Notes: a model not told the origin generated them from the sequence alone. DNA of 64,000 nucleotides from Cupriavidus taiwanensis (GCF_900250115.1 NZ_LT984803.1:2507583-2571582), one strand, 5' to 3'. Counted from the stretch's first letter, positions 8,906-20,912 are shown. Numbers and translations are program-made.

Positions 8906-9703
8906 ATGCAACTACTGGAAGTCCCTGCCAAGGAAGGCTACACCTGGTTCCGCCAGGGCATCTGGCTGTTCCGCAAGAATCCGCTGACCTTCCTGATGCT
9001 GCTGTTCGTCTACCTGATTGCCGCGCAACTGGCCATCGTGGTGCCGCTGATCGGCATCATCGCGCTGCTGGTGGTCACGCCGGGCCTGTCGGTCGGCGTG
9101 ATGACCGCGTGCCGCGACGTCATCCAGAACAAGCGGGTGCTGCCCACCGTGCTGCTGGCTGGCTTCCGCGCCAACGGCAAGGAAGCCACGCGCAACCTGC
9201 TCGTGCTGGGCGGCATCTACGCCGGGCTGGTGTTCGTTCTCGGGCTGATCGCCGGCGCGGTGGTCGACATGAGCGCGCTGGTGCCGATCGTGCTGAAGGA
9301 AGAGGCGCCGACCGCCGAGGCGGTGCGCCAGCTCTACTACGCCATGCTGATCGGCGCGCTGCTGTACACGCCGATCGCGATGATGTTCTGGTTCGCACCG
9401 CTGCTGGCCGCCTGGCACGGCGTGCCGCCGGTCAAGGCGCTGTTCTTCAGCTGGACCGCATGCTGGCGCAACCGCGGCGCGTTCTTCACCTACGCGGTGC
9501 TGTTCGCGATGCTGCTGGTGGCGATCCCGTTCTTCCTGGAGGCCGTATTCAGCGCCTTCGGCGCCGAGACGGTGCTGTCGTTCCTGGTGACGCCGTATTC
9601 GCTGCTGATGCTGGCGATTCTGTATTGCTCGTTTTATGCGACGTACCGCGGCTGCTTCAACGTGACGCCGCCGGGCGTGGAGCCGGCGGCGCCGGTGGTT
9701 TGA
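8906..9703 (+). CDS. BPSS1780-family integral membrane protein
   Basis: 265-residue polytopic inner-membrane protein of unknown function. It begins with a conserved cytosolic segment (MQLLEVPAKEGYTWFRQGIW). About six hydrophobic segments follow, at roughly residues 28-60, 88-112, 145-170, 195-220 and 230-250. This matches the family NCBI names after BPSS1780, which is found directly downstream of thrB in Burkholderiales. Spacing to thrB is five bases, so cotranscription is likely. The last residues are Pro/Ala rich. Nothing in the sequence indicates transport or catalysis, and I give no function. A 182-bp dispersed repeat begins 19 bases after the stop. Confidence 0.8.
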   Translation: MQLLEVPAKEGYTWFRQGIWLFRKNPLTFLMLLFVYLIAAQLAIVVPLIGIIALLVVTPGLSVGVMTACRDVIQNKRVLPTVLLAGFRANGKEATRNLLVLGGIYAGLVFVLGLIAGAVVDMSALVPIVLKEEAPTAEAVRQLYYAMLIGALLYTPIAMMFWFAPLLAAWHGVPPVKALFFSWTACWRNRGAFFTYAVLFAMLLVAIPFFLEAVFSAFGAETVLSFLVTPYSLLMLAILYCSFYATYRGCFNVTPPGVEPAAPVV

Positions 9704-9721
9704 AGCGCCTGAGGCAAGCGC

Positions 9722-9903
9722 GGTTTTGGGTGCTCCCAGGCCGCCCGAGCTAGCCCAAGCAAGGTGTTCCCCCTCTCCCCTCAGGGGGAGAGGGTTGGGG
9801 TGAGGGGTGGGCTAGCAAAAGACCACATCAAGCAAGGCCAACTGTCTTACCCACAGGCTTCAGCAGCCGGACCCGCCCGCCCTCTCCCGCAAGCGGAAGA
9901 GAC
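9722..9903. repeat. Dispersed intergenic repeat, long copy 1 (paired palindromes)
   Basis: The first 55 bases (GGTTTTGGGTGCTCCCAGGC, then CCGAGCTAGCC and GCAAGGTGTTC) closely match 35683-35737. They are followed by a strong hairpin, CCCTCTCCCC (9771-9780) / TCAG / GGGGAGAGGG (9785-9794), then TTGGGGTGAGGGG. A degenerate inverted partner lies at 9882-9899. It sits between convergent genes, so a bidirectional transcript-end role is inferred. Similar to REP/BIME-type elements. Confidence 0.82.
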
Positions 9904-9926
9904 ACCGGCGGCAAACACGCCCACAA

Positions 9927-10685
9927 CTACTCCCCGAACGTCTTCACCATCGCGTCCGCCGCCATGCGCAGGTCGGGCACGACTCCCATCAGCCGGTCCA
10001 TCGTCATCCGCGCCAGCGGCGCCTGCACCGCGATCGCAGCGCACGCGCGGCTGCGGTTGCGCATCACCGGCACCGCCACCGCAATCATCCCCTCGAGGTT
10101 TTCCTGGTTGTTGATGCCCAGGCGCCGCCGCCGCGTCTCCGCCAGCTCAGCGTGCAGTGCGGCAGCGTCGGTGATGGTACGAGCCGAATGCGCGCGCAGC
10201 GGCAGGCTTGCCACCAGACGCTCGCGCTGCGCGCATGGCAGGAACGCTAGCAACAGCTTGCCGCTGGCGGTGCAATGCAGCGGCACGCGCGAGCCCGGCT
10301 GCAGGTGCATGCGCAGCGGCCATTGCGTTTCGACCCGGTCCAGGTAGACCACGTCGTCGCCCGACAGCATGGTCAGGTTGCAGGTCTCGCCGACCTTGTC
10401 GACCAGCTGCTGCAGGATCGCGTGGCGCGCCGCCGCCGGCCCCGCCTGCATCAGCACGTTGACGGCAAGCTGGCGCACGCGTGACGAACATTCATAGCCG
10501 GGGCTGCCCGCGGTGCGCGATACCAGCCAGGTGCTTTCCAGCTGCTTGAGGATGCGGTGCACGGTCTGCTTGGGCAGGCCGATCTCCTGCACGATGGCCG
10601 ACAGCGGCATGGGCCCGTCGGCAGCGGACAGGATCTCGAGGATGCGGAAGGCGCGCACCGCGGCGGCGTTCGAGTGGTTGCTCAT
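9927..10685 (-). CDS. sauR: IclR family regulator of the sulfoacetate operon
   Basis: 252-residue IclR-type transcription factor. The N-terminal winged helix-turn-helix is at about residues 8-65 (LSAIVQEIGLPKQTVHRILK is the HTH), followed by the IclR effector domain with its Gly/Ser-rich pocket (CTASGKLLLAFL, then NNQENLEGMIAVAVPV). It is divergent from an aldehyde dehydrogenase, AMP-ligase, MFS set in the exact order of C. necator sauRSTU, where sauR is the regulator and the operon is induced by sulfoacetate. The start at 10685 fits family length, and the intervening 189 bp holds a strong palindrome abutting this start. The regulatory role is by homology of the arrangement; no direct evidence is in the sequence. 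Confidence 0.88.
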   Translation of the reverse strand: MSNHSNAAAVRAFRILEILSAADGPMPLSAIVQEIGLPKQTVHRILKQLESTWLVSRTAGSPGYECSSRVRQLAVNVLMQAGPAAARHAILQQLVDKVGETCNLTMLSGDDVVYLDRVETQWPLRMHLQPGSRVPLHCTASGKLLLAFLPCAQRERLVASLPLRAHSARTITDAAALHAELAETRRRRLGINNQENLEGMIAVAVPVMRNRSRACAAIAVQAPLARMTMDRLMGVVPDLRMAADAMVKTFGE

Positions 10686-10687
10686 GG

Positions 10688-10734
10688 ATGCAATTTAGCG
10701 GATTCCGGGACGCCCTGGCGTCCCGAAAACTGCA
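10688..10734. promoter_or_regulatory. Palindromic operator candidate between sauR and sauS
   Basis: A perfect 9-bp inverted repeat, CGGGACGCC (10706-10714) and GGCGTCCCG (10717-10725) with a CT centre, is embedded in a longer imperfect palindrome from ATGCAATTT (10688) to AAAACTGCAT (10734). It lies immediately upstream of the sauR start in the divergent gap. An IclR-type operator controlling both directions is inferred. Confidence 0.6.
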
Positions 10735-10874
10735 TTACCGGTTGCGGCTCGCAGCGGTGCTCGCGAATGCGCACAAATTGGGACGGCATGCCTGTCCGGG
10801 TTCACTAGATTCGATCCGGGGCCGCCGCGGCGGACCTACCAACCAACCCCGCGACCCAATCACGGAGCCGATCC

Positions 10875-12320
10875 ATGAGTGTGCAGATACTGCAGCGCCA
10901 GCAGTCCCATTCCACCGATGTGCCCGTACAGGAAGACCAGGTCGAAGCGATCGTGGCGCGCGCCCGGCAGGCGCAGCGCGCGTTCGCGCGCGCGGGCCAG
11001 GCCACCGTCGACACCGCCGCGGCCGCCGCCGCGTGGGCCATCATGGAGCCCGCACGCAACCGCCGGCTGGCCGAGCGGGCCGTGGCCGACACCGGCCTGG
11101 GCAACGTCGACGACAAGATCCGCAAGAACCATCGCAAGACCCTGGGCCTGCTGCGCGACCTGCACGAACGCAAGACCGTCGGCGTGATCGCGCGCGACCC
11201 GGCCACCGGCATCACCGAGATCGCGCGGCCGGTCGGCGTGGTCGCCGCGATCACGCCGTCGACCAACCCCGGGGCGACGCCGGCCAACAAGATCATCAAC
11301 GCGCTCAAGTGCGGCAACAGCGTGGTGGTGGCACCCTCGCCCAAGGGACAGGGCACGTGCGAGCTGCTGCTGTCGTTCATCCACGCCGAGTTCGCGCGCG
11401 CCGGCCTGCCCGCGGACCTGGTGCAGATGCTGCCCGCGCCGGTGTCGAAGGCATCGACTGCCGAGCTGATGCGCCAGGCCGACCTGGTGGTGGCCACCGG
11501 CTCGCAGGCGAACGTGCGCATGGCCTATACGTGCGGCACGCCAGCGTTTGGAGTCGGCGCGGGCAATGTGGCCGCCATCGTCGATGCCAGCGCGGCACTG
11601 GCCGATGCGGCGGCAAAGATCGTCCGCTCAAAGACCTTCGACAACGCCACCAGCTGCTCGTCGGAGAACAGCCTGGTGATCCTCGACGCGGTCTACCAGC
11701 CCATGCTCGAAGCGCTTGCCGCCGTCGGCGGCGTGCTGCTGACGGCCGAGGAAAAGGCGCGGCTGCAGGCGCTGATGTGGCGGCACGGCAAGCTCGCCGG
11801 CGACATGACCGGCCAGAGCGCGCCGCGCATTGCCGAACTGGCGGGCCTGGCACGCGTGCGCGCGCTGCAGCCGACCATGCTGCTGGTGCCGGAGACCGGC
11901 GTCGGCGGCGACTATCCCTTCTCCGGCGAAAAGCTCTCGCCGGTGCTCACGCTCTATCGCGCCGCCGACTTCACGGCCGCCGTGGCGCGCGTGGCGAGCC
12001 TCTACGACTACATGGGCGCGGGCCACTCGGTCGGGCTGCATACGGCCGATCCACAGCAGGCGCTGCAACTCGGGCAGGAACTGCCGGTGGCGCGTGTGAT
12101 CGTGAACCAGGCGCACTGCTTCGCCACCGGCGGCAATTTCGACAACGGCCTGCCGTTCTCGCTGTCGATGGGCTGCGGCACCTGGGGCGGCAACAACTTT
12201 TCGGACAACCTCGGCTGGCGGCAATACCTCAACATCACCCGCATCGCCGAACCGATCGCCGAGCGCGTGCCCGACGAGCGCGAGCTGCTGGGCGACTACT
12301 TCGCGAGGGTCGGCCAATGA
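10875..12320 (+). CDS. sauS: Sulfoacetaldehyde dehydrogenase (acylating)
   Basis: 481-residue CoA-acylating aldehyde dehydrogenase. In the known pathway it reduces sulfoacetyl-CoA with NAD(P)H to sulfoacetaldehyde. It resembles the aldehyde-dehydrogenase half of AdhE/EutE enzymes: TPSTNPGATPANK and GNSVVVAPSPKG in the cofactor region, GAGNVAAIVD, and the catalytic Cys in NATSCSSENS near residue 259. ATG 10875 follows a GGAG a short distance upstream. The stop overlaps the next gene's start (ATGA at 12317-12320), indicating translational coupling. The neighbours are an AMP-forming ligase, an MFS carrier and a divergent IclR regulator, as in sauRSTU of C. necator H16. That order is what separates sulfoacetaldehyde from other aldehyde substrates. 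Confidence 0.9.
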   Translation: MSVQILQRQQSHSTDVPVQEDQVEAIVARARQAQRAFARAGQATVDTAAAAAAWAIMEPARNRRLAERAVADTGLGNVDDKIRKNHRKTLGLLRDLHERKTVGVIARDPATGITEIARPVGVVAAITPSTNPGATPANKIINALKCGNSVVVAPSPKGQGTCELLLSFIHAEFARAGLPADLVQMLPAPVSKASTAELMRQADLVVATGSQANVRMAYTCGTPAFGVGAGNVAAIVDASAALADAAAKIVRSKTFDNATSCSSENSLVILDAVYQPMLEALAAVGGVLLTAEEKARLQALMWRHGKLAGDMTGQSAPRIAELAGLARVRALQPTMLLVPETGVGGDYPFSGEKLSPVLTLYRAADFTAAVARVASLYDYMGAGHSVGLHTADPQQALQLGQELPVARVIVNQAHCFATGGNFDNGLPFSLSMGCGTWGGNNFSDNLGWRQYLNITRIAEPIAERVPDERELLGDYFARVGQ

Positions 12321-13846
12321 ACGCGCGCATCCGCCCCGAAGTGGTCGACACCGTGGCCACGCTGCTGGCCGCCCGTGCCGCGCAGGCCCCCGACAAACCC
12401 TACCTGCTGTCTCCCGACAGCGGCCGCGCGCTCAGCTTCGGCGCCCTGGCTGCCGACGCCGATGCGCTCGGGCGCCGCTATGCCGAGGCTGGCCTCGCCA
12501 GCGGACAGACGGTTTCGGTGTACCTGCCCAACGGCGAACAGACCGCGCGGCTGCTGCTTGGCACCATGGCGTGCGGGCTGGTGGCCAATCCGATCAACCT
12601 GCTGTGCCAGCCCGCGCAGCTGCGCTACATCCTCGGGCACGCCGACACGCGGCTGGTCTTCACCTCGCCCGGAGGCGAAGCCGCGATCCGCACGGCGCTG
12701 GCCGAAGCCGGCGTCGAGGTGCCAGTGGTGGTCACCGCGCCGGATGGCAGCGCTTTGCCCGCGCTGCCGGCGATGCAGCCCGGCGCAGCGCCCCTTCCGC
12801 CACCGCAGCCGCACCACCCGGCGCTGCTGATGTATACCTCCGGCACCACCGGCACGCCCAAGGGCGTGCTGCTGACCCACCGCAACCTCGCGGCCAATGG
12901 CGCCAGCGTCAGCCGCGAGCATGCGCTCGGCGCCGGGGATCGCGTGCTGGCCACGCTGCCGCTCTACCACATCAACGGACTGGTCGTGACCGCGATCGCG
13001 CCGCTGGTGCATGGCGGTTCGGTGGTGATGCCGATGCGCTTCTCGGCCAGCGCGTTCTGGCACGACATTGCCCGCCATGGCTGCACCTGGCTCAACGTGG
13101 TGCCGACCATCATCGCCTACCTGCTCAACGATCCCGGTGGCCAGGCGCCGGCCGGCGTGCGCTTCTGCCGCTCCGCTTCCGCCGCGCTGCCGCCGGAGCA
13201 TCACCGCGCGTTCGAGCAACGCTTCGGCATCGGCGTGATCGAGACCATGGGCATGACCGAAACCGCGGCGCCGGCCTTCAGCAATCCGCTCGATCCCGGA
13301 CAGCGGCGCATCGGCAGCATCGGCCGCCCATCCGGTACGCAAGCCCGCGTGCTGGGGCGCGACGGGCAAGCGCTGCCCGACGGCGAGATCGGCGAAATCG
13401 TGCTGCAAGGCGAGAGCGTGATGGCGGGCTACTACAAGGCCCCCGAGGTCACGCGCGCCGCCTTCACGCCTGACGGCTGGCTGCGCACCGGCGACCTCGG
13501 CTACCGCGATGCGGAAGGCTACTTCTACATCACCGGCCGCGCCAAGGAACTGATCATCAAGGGCGGCGAGAACATCGCGCCGCGCGAGATCGACGAAGCG
13601 CTGCTGCGCCATCCGGGCGTGCTGGAAGCGGCGGCGGTGGGCGTGCCCGACCCCGCCTACGGGCAGGAGATCGTCGCCTTCATCGTCAGGCGCGAGGCCG
13701 TGGCCTGCGACGACGCGGCGCTGCGCGCGCACTGCCTGCGCGAGCTGGGCCGCTACAAGACGCCCAGGGAATTCCGCTTCATCGCGGAATTGCCGCGCGG
13801 GCCCTCCGGCAAGGTGCAGCGGCTGAAGCTGCTGGACCCTGCCTGA
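12317..13846 (+). CDS. sauT: Sulfoacetate-CoA ligase (AMP-forming)
   Basis: 509-residue ANL-superfamily adenylating enzyme, expected to activate sulfoacetate to sulfoacetyl-CoA with ATP and CoA. The P-loop YTSGTTGTPKGVLLTH is near residues 173-188. The acyl-site motif is MGMTETAAP, the hinge region is GWLRTGDLGY, and the C-terminal catalytic Lys lies in PRGPSGKVQRLKLL. The open frame extends far upstream into sauS, but ATG 12317 overlapping the sauS stop starts the conserved protein. Substrate is inferred from operon order; by sequence alone it could be any medium-chain or aromatic acyl-CoA ligase. It supplies the substrate of SauS, and SauU brings in sulfoacetate. Confidence 0.9.
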   Translation: MNARIRPEVVDTVATLLAARAAQAPDKPYLLSPDSGRALSFGALAADADALGRRYAEAGLASGQTVSVYLPNGEQTARLLLGTMACGLVANPINLLCQPAQLRYILGHADTRLVFTSPGGEAAIRTALAEAGVEVPVVVTAPDGSALPALPAMQPGAAPLPPPQPHHPALLMYTSGTTGTPKGVLLTHRNLAANGASVSREHALGAGDRVLATLPLYHINGLVVTAIAPLVHGGSVVMPMRFSASAFWHDIARHGCTWLNVVPTIIAYLLNDPGGQAPAGVRFCRSASAALPPEHHRAFEQRFGIGVIETMGMTETAAPAFSNPLDPGQRRIGSIGRPSGTQARVLGRDGQALPDGEIGEIVLQGESVMAGYYKAPEVTRAAFTPDGWLRTGDLGYRDAEGYFYITGRAKELIIKGGENIAPREIDEALLRHPGVLEAAAVGVPDPAYGQEIVAFIVRREAVACDDAALRAHCLRELGRYKTPREFRFIAELPRGPSGKVQRLKLLDPA

Positions 13847-13910
13847 CCTGACCGCCCTTCCCTTCCCCCAACCCTCGCCAAGGAGCCCAATCACCTGCCA
13901 CTACGATTTC

Positions 13911-13934
13911 CGGAGACACACACGGAGACACACA
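13911..13934 (+). repeat. Perfect tandem 12-mer (two copies)
   Basis: CGGAGACACACA occurs twice head to tail (13911-13922 and 13923-13934) in the 230-bp gap before sauU. It carries a GGAGA motif like a ribosome binding site, but no start codon follows at useful spacing. Possibly a remnant or slippage product. Confidence 0.6.
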
Positions 13935-14001
13935 GCTGTTTGCTCAAGGACGGGGCAGCGCGGCCAGGACTTACCACTGGCGCGCCCCTGACGAGCCGCA
14001 A

Positions 14002-14024
14002 GCGCATGGCAATGGACCATGCGC
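14002..14024 (+). promoter_or_regulatory. Hairpin in the sauT-sauU gap
   Basis: Perfect 8-bp stem GCGCATGG (14002-14009) and CCATGCGC (14017-14024) with a 7-base loop, located 52 bases before the sauU ATG. There is no T-run, so it is not a standard terminator. It could tune sauU expression or stabilise the transcript. Confidence 0.35.
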
Positions 14025-14076
14025 CGGCCGCCGCCCCGTCAACACCACGCGCGCCCGCCGCGCATAGGAGGTGGTT

Positions 14077-15369
14077 ATGCAGCAACGCATCAAGACCCGT
14101 CACATGATCCTCGGCGTCATGTGCCTGATGTATTTCATCGCCTATATCGACCGCGTCAACATCTCGGTCGCCGCCCCGCTGATCCGCGAAGAGATGGGGT
14201 TGACGTCATCGCAACTCGGGCTGGTGTTCTCGGCCTTTGCCTATCCCTATGCCGCCATGCAGATCCTGGGCGGCTGGATGTCCGACAAGTTCGGGCCCAA
14301 GAAGGTGCTGATCGTGCTGTCGCTGATCTGGGGCGTGGCCACGGTGCTGACCGGCTTTGCCGGCAGCGTGCTGATGCTGGTGGTATTGCGCTTCGCGCTG
14401 GGGGTCGGCGAAGGCGGCGCGTTCCCGACCGCGACCCGCGCCTTCACCTACTGGATGCCGGTGGCGGAGCGCGGCTTCGCGCAGGGCATTACGCACAGCT
14501 TCGCGCGGCTGGGTGGTGCGATCACGCCGCCGATCGTGCTGGCTATCGTCGCCACGGCGGGATGGCGCGAGGCCTTTGTCGTGCTGGGTGTGGTGAGCCT
14601 GGGCTGGACCGTGCTTTACGCGATGATGTTCAAGGACTCGCCCGACAAGCACAAGCGCGTCACCCCGGAAGAACTGCAGGAAATCGGCTACCGGCGCGGC
14701 GATTCGCAGCACGCCGCCAGGGCGCCCACGCCGTGGCGGCGGCTGTTCCGTCGCATGTGGCTGGTGACCTTCGTCGACTTCTGCTACGGCTGGTTGTTGT
14801 GGGTCTACCTGACGTGGCTGCCGTCGTACCTGAAGGAAGCGCGCGGTTTCGACCTGAAGCAGCTGGCGCTGTTCACCGCGCTTCCGCTGATGGCGGGCGT
14901 GGTCGGCGATACGCTCGGCGGCGTGCTGTCGGACCGCATCTACCGGCGCACCGGCAACCTGCGCCTGGCGCGCGGCGCGATCCTGTTCGTCGGGCTGGCC
15001 GGCTCGCTGATGTTCATCGCGCCGATGACCTTCACGGCCGATGCCGTCAACGCGGTGATCCTGCTGTCGCTGTCGTTCTTCTTCCTGGAGCTGACCAACG
15101 CCGTGCTGTGGAGCCTGCCGCTCGACATCGCCGGCAAGTACGCCGGCACCGCGGGCGGCATGATGAACACCGGCTTCGGCCTGGCCGGCATGGTGTCGCC
15201 GGTGGTGTTCGGCTACCTGATCGAGCGGACCGGGAGCTATGACCTGCCGTTCATGATCTCGGGGGCACTGCTCGGGGTTGGCGCGCTGGCCTCGTTGTTC
15301 ATCAATCCGCTGCTGACGGTGGACAGCCCGGACCCCAAGCCAGAAGAGGTGCTGCACGCGCTGTCTTGA
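14077..15369 (+). CDS. sauU: MFS transporter, sulfoacetate uptake
   Basis: 430-residue major facilitator protein of the anion:cation symporter (ACS/ExuT-like) type with twelve predicted membrane helices. The MFS motif between helices 2 and 3 is GWMSDKFGPKK (residues about 66-76), and an IDRVN segment typical of the ACS subgroup lies in the first helix region. In C. necator sauU is the proposed sulfoacetate importer. ATG 14077 is preceded by a strong TAGGAGG at 14065-14071; a GTG at 14071 in frame would lie inside that site and is rejected. A 230-bp gap separates it from sauT, so it may have partly separate expression. Only 26 bp separate it from the convergent uvrD. Confidence 0.9.
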   Translation: MQQRIKTRHMILGVMCLMYFIAYIDRVNISVAAPLIREEMGLTSSQLGLVFSAFAYPYAAMQILGGWMSDKFGPKKVLIVLSLIWGVATVLTGFAGSVLMLVVLRFALGVGEGGAFPTATRAFTYWMPVAERGFAQGITHSFARLGGAITPPIVLAIVATAGWREAFVVLGVVSLGWTVLYAMMFKDSPDKHKRVTPEELQEIGYRRGDSQHAARAPTPWRRLFRRMWLVTFVDFCYGWLLWVYLTWLPSYLKEARGFDLKQLALFTALPLMAGVVGDTLGGVLSDRIYRRTGNLRLARGAILFVGLAGSLMFIAPMTFTADAVNAVILLSLSFFFLELTNAVLWSLPLDIAGKYAGTAGGMMNTGFGLAGMVSPVVFGYLIERTGSYDLPFMISGALLGVGALASLFINPLLTVDSPDPKPEEVLHALS

Positions 15370-15395
15370 GCCGCACCAGGCGAAGCCGGACCGCT

Positions 15396-17744
<2,349 letters not shown>

Positions 17745-17771
17745 CGGAAAGGCCTAATGGAATCGCCCGCA

Positions 17772-17777
17772 ATTATA
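17772..17777 (-). promoter_or_regulatory. Possible -10 element of uvrD
   Basis: TATAAT on the minus strand, 28-33 bases upstream of the uvrD ATG. No recognisable -35 at 16-18 bases. Weak support beyond consensus -10 match and position. Confidence 0.35.
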
Positions 17778-17886
17778 CCGGCGGGCCCTGTTCCATAAAT
17801 CACATCCGGCCGGGCGCCGGGACTCGCGCACGGGGCGCAAGCCGGCCGGCGCTGGCCACGAAATAGGCACCGGCCGCCCGCCCCCG

Positions 17887-17892
17887 TATAAT
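17887..17892 (+). promoter_or_regulatory. Possible -10 element of valS
   Basis: TATAAT on the plus strand, 107 bases before the valS ATG, leaving a long leader of about 100 bases. No convincing -35. The leader was scanned for a T-box or attenuator and none was seen. Confidence 0.35.
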
Positions 17893-17998
17893 TTGTGGTT
17901 TCACTGGCGCCAGGCCGGCCCTCGCAGGCCGCCAGCGACCGCCAGGCGCAGGCCACCGCACCTGCCACGCATCCAGACGCCAACCTCGACATCCCAGC

Positions 17999-20866
17999 AT
18001 GACCGCCCAAGACCAATCGCTTGCCAAGAGCTTCGAACCCGCCGCCATCGAGGCGAAATGGGGCCCCGAGTGGGAGAAGCGCGGCATCGCCAAGCCGACC
18101 TTCGATCCCGCCCGCCCGGACTTCGCGATCCAGCTGCCGCCGCCCAATGTGACCGGCACGCTGCACATGGGCCATGCCTTCAACCAGACCATCATGGATG
18201 GCCTGGCACGCCACGCGCGCATGCTGGGCGCCAACACGCTGTGGGTGCCGGGCACCGACCACGCCGGCATCGCCACCCAGATCGTGGTGGAGCGCCAGCT
18301 CGAGGGCCAGGGCGTGTCGCGCCATGACCTCGGCCGCGAGAAGTTCACCGAGAAGGTGTGGGCCTGGAAAGAAGAGTCGGGCTCGACCATCACGCGCCAG
18401 GTGCGGCGCATGGGCGCGTCGATCGACTGGAGCCGCGAGTACTTCACCATGTCGCCGGAGATGTCGACGGCGGTCACCGAGGTGTTCGTGCGCCTGTACG
18501 AGCAGGGCCTGATCTACCGCGGCAAGCGCCTGGTCAACTGGGACCCGGTGCTGGGCACCGCGGTGTCGGACCTGGAAGTGGACAGCGTCGAGGAAGAAGG
18601 CTCGCTGTGGCATATCCGCTATCCGCTGGTCGAGGCTGACGCCAAGGGCGGCCTGACCCACCTGACCGTCGCCACTACGCGCCCGGAAACCATGCTGGGC
18701 GACGTGGCCGTGATGGTCCACCCCGAAGACGAGCGCTACGCGCACCTGATCGGCAAGTCGGTGCACCTGCCGCTGACCGGCCGCCAGATCCCGGTGATCG
18801 CCGACGAATACGTCGACCGAGAGTTCGGCACCGGCGTGGTCAAGGTGACGCCGGGCCACGACTTCAACGACTACGCCGTCGGCCAGCGCCACAACCTGCC
18901 GCAGCTGTCGATCCTGACGCTGGACGCGAAGATCGTTGCCGACGCGCCGGCCGCCTACGCCGGCCTGGACCGCTTCGACGCGCGCCGGACCATTGTCGAA
19001 GACCTGGACAAGCGTGGCCTGCTGGCCGAGGTCAAGAAGCACAAGCTGATGACCCCGCGCAGCGAACGCACCGGCAGTGCGATCGAGCCGATGCTGACCG
19101 ACCAGTGGTTCGTCGCGATGAGCAAGCCGGCGCCGGAAGGCACTTTCTACCCCGGCCGCTCGATCGCCGAGGTGGCGCTCGAAGCCGTGCAGAGCGGCGA
19201 GATCAAGCTGGTGCCGGAAAACTGGATCAGCACCTACAACCAGTGGCTGGGCAATATCCAGGACTGGTGCATCTCGCGCCAGCTGTGGTGGGGCCACCAG
19301 ATCCCGGCGTGGTACGACGATGCCGGCAACTGCTTCGTCGGCCGCACCGAAGAGGAAGCGCTCGCCAAGGCGAAGGCCGCGGGCAGCACCGGCGCGCTGC
19401 GGCGCGAGGAAGACGTGCTCGACACCTGGTTCTCGTCGGCGCTGGTGCCGTTCTCCTCGCTGGGCTGGCCCGCGGAAACGCCCGAGCTGAAGCACTTCCT
19501 GCCGTCGTCGGTGCTGGTCACCGGCTACGACATCATCTTCTTCTGGGTGGCGCGCATGGTCATGATGACCAAGCACTTCACCGGCAAGGTGCCCTTCCAT
19601 ACCGTCTACGTGCACGGCCTGGTGCGCGATTCGGAAGGCAAGAAGATGAGCAAGTCCGAGGGCAACACGCTCGACCCGGTGGACCTGATCGACGGCATCG
19701 ACCTCGACACGCTGCTGAAGAAGCGCACCACCGGCCTGCGCCGCCCCAAGGACGCGCCCAAGATCGAGAAGAAGACGAAGAAGGAATTCCCGGAGGGCAT
19801 TCCCGCCTTCGGCGCCGATGCGCTGCGCTTCACCTTTGCCTCGCTGGCGACGCTGGGCCGCAACATCAACTTCGATACCGGCCGCTGCGAGGGCTACCGC
19901 AACTTCTGCAACAAGCTGTGGAACGCGACCCGCTTCGTGCTGATGAACACCGAGGGTCACGACTGCGGCATGGGCCCGTGCAATCACGACTGCGGCCCGG
20001 ACGGCTACCTCGATTTCTCGCAGGCGGACCGCTGGATCGTGTCGCTGCTGCAGCGCGTGGAGGCGGAGGTCGAAAAGGGCTTTGCCGAGTACCGCTTCGA
20101 CAATATCGCCAACGCCATCTACAAGTTCGTCTGGGACGAGTACTGCGACTGGTACCTGGAACTGGCCAAGGTGCAGATCCAGAACGGCACCGAGGCGCAG
20201 CAGCGCGCCACCCGCCGCACCCTGCTGCGGGTGCTCGAGACCGTGCTGCGACTGGCGCATCCGATCATCCCGTTCATTACCGAAGAACTGTGGCAAAAGG
20301 TGGCCCCGCTGGCCGGCCGCGCCAGCGCCGATGGTGCGGAAACCATCGCATTGCAGCCGTATCCGCTGCCCGCCGTCGCCAAGATCGACGAGAATGCCGA
20401 GCAGTGGGTCGCGCGCCTGAAGGAAGTGATCGACGCCTGCCGGAACCTGCGCGGCGAAATGAACATCTCGCCGGCACAGCGCATCCCTCTGTACGCACAG
20501 GGCGACAGCGCCTTCCTGAAGGCGGCCAGCGCACATATCCAGGCGCTGGCGAAACTTTCGGAGGTGCGCGTCTTCGAAGATGAAGCCACCCTGCAAGCGG
20601 AGGGCGCCGGTGCGCCGGTCGCCATTGCCGGGGGCAACCACCTGCTGCTGAAGATCGAGATCGATGTCGCCGCCGAGCGCGCGCGCCTGTCGAAGGAAGT
20701 CGAACGCATCGGTGGCGAAATCGGCAAGTGCCGCGCCAAGCTGTCGAACGAGAGCTTTGTCGCCAAGGCACCGCCCGCGGTGGTGGCGCAAGAGACGCAG
20801 CGCCTGTCCGATTTCGAGCAGACGCTGGCCAAGCTGCAGGGCCAGCTGCAGCGGCTGCCGGCCTGA
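17999..20866 (+). CDS. valS: Valyl-tRNA synthetase
   Basis: 955-residue class I aminoacyl-tRNA synthetase charging tRNA-Val in the cytoplasm. The HIGH-type motif is [17 protein letters not shown] (residues about 43-59). The editing domain follows, with [10 protein letters not shown] near residues 225-234. The KMSKS loop reads [13 protein letters not shown] near residue 548. The anticodon-binding domain and the C-terminal coiled coil (residues about 885-955, starting near [15 protein letters not shown]) are complete. Length is typical for beta-proteobacteria. It starts a plus-strand unit with galU 138 bp downstream. A small hairpin overlaps its stop codon. Confidence 0.97.
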   Translation: MTAQDQSLAKSFEPAAIEAKWGPEWEKRGIAKPTFDPARPDFAIQLPPPNVTGTLHMGHAFNQTIMDGLARHARMLGANTLWVPGTDHAGIATQIVVERQLEGQGVSRHDLGREKFTEKVWAWKEESGSTITRQVRRMGASIDWSREYFTMSPEMSTAVTEVFVRLYEQGLIYRGKRLVNWDPVLGTAVSDLEVDSVEEEGSLWHIRYPLVEADAKGGLTHLTVATTRPETMLGDVAVMVHPEDERYAHLIGKSVHLPLTGRQIPVIADEYVDREFGTGVVKVTPGHDFNDYAVGQRHNLPQLSILTLDAKIVADAPAAYAGLDRFDARRTIVEDLDKRGLLAEVKKHKLMTPRSERTGSAIEPMLTDQWFVAMSKPAPEGTFYPGRSIAEVALEAVQSGEIKLVPENWISTYNQWLGNIQDWCISRQLWWGHQIPAWYDDAGNCFVGRTEEEALAKAKAAGSTGALRREEDVLDTWFSSALVPFSSLGWPAETPELKHFLPSSVLVTGYDIIFFWVARMVMMTKHFTGKVPFHTVYVHGLVRDSEGKKMSKSEGNTLDPVDLIDGIDLDTLLKKRTTGLRRPKDAPKIEKKTKKEFPEGIPAFGADALRFTFASLATLGRNINFDTGRCEGYRNFCNKLWNATRFVLMNTEGHDCGMGPCNHDCGPDGYLDFSQADRWIVSLLQRVEAEVEKGFAEYRFDNIANAIYKFVWDEYCDWYLELAKVQIQNGTEAQQRATRRTLLRVLETVLRLAHPIIPFITEELWQKVAPLAGRASADGAETIALQPYPLPAVAKIDENAEQWVARLKEVIDACRNLRGEMNISPAQRIPLYAQGDSAFLKAASAHIQALAKLSEVRVFEDEATLQAEGAGAPVAIAGGNHLLLKIEIDVAAERARLSKEVERIGGEIGKCRAKLSNESFVAKAPPAVVAQETQRLSDFEQTLAKLQGQLQRLPA

Positions 20867-20877
20867 CCGAACGGTCA
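20864..20877 (+). promoter_or_regulatory. Palindrome overlapping the valS stop
   Basis: TGACCG-AA-CGGTCA with perfect 6-bp arms begins at the valS stop codon, and an overlapping GCCTGAC/GTCAGGC pair encloses it. No T-run follows. It could be a weak terminator or processing site between valS and galU. Confidence 0.3.
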
Positions 20878-20912
20878 GTCAGGCGGCCTGCATCACGCCC
20901 CTGCCAGCCGGG

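Noticed and set aside
10688..12316. Upstream in-frame extension of sauT through sauS
   Set aside because: It is antiparallel in composition to a real protein and would overlap all of sauS. The ATG at 12317 coupled to the sauS stop is clear.
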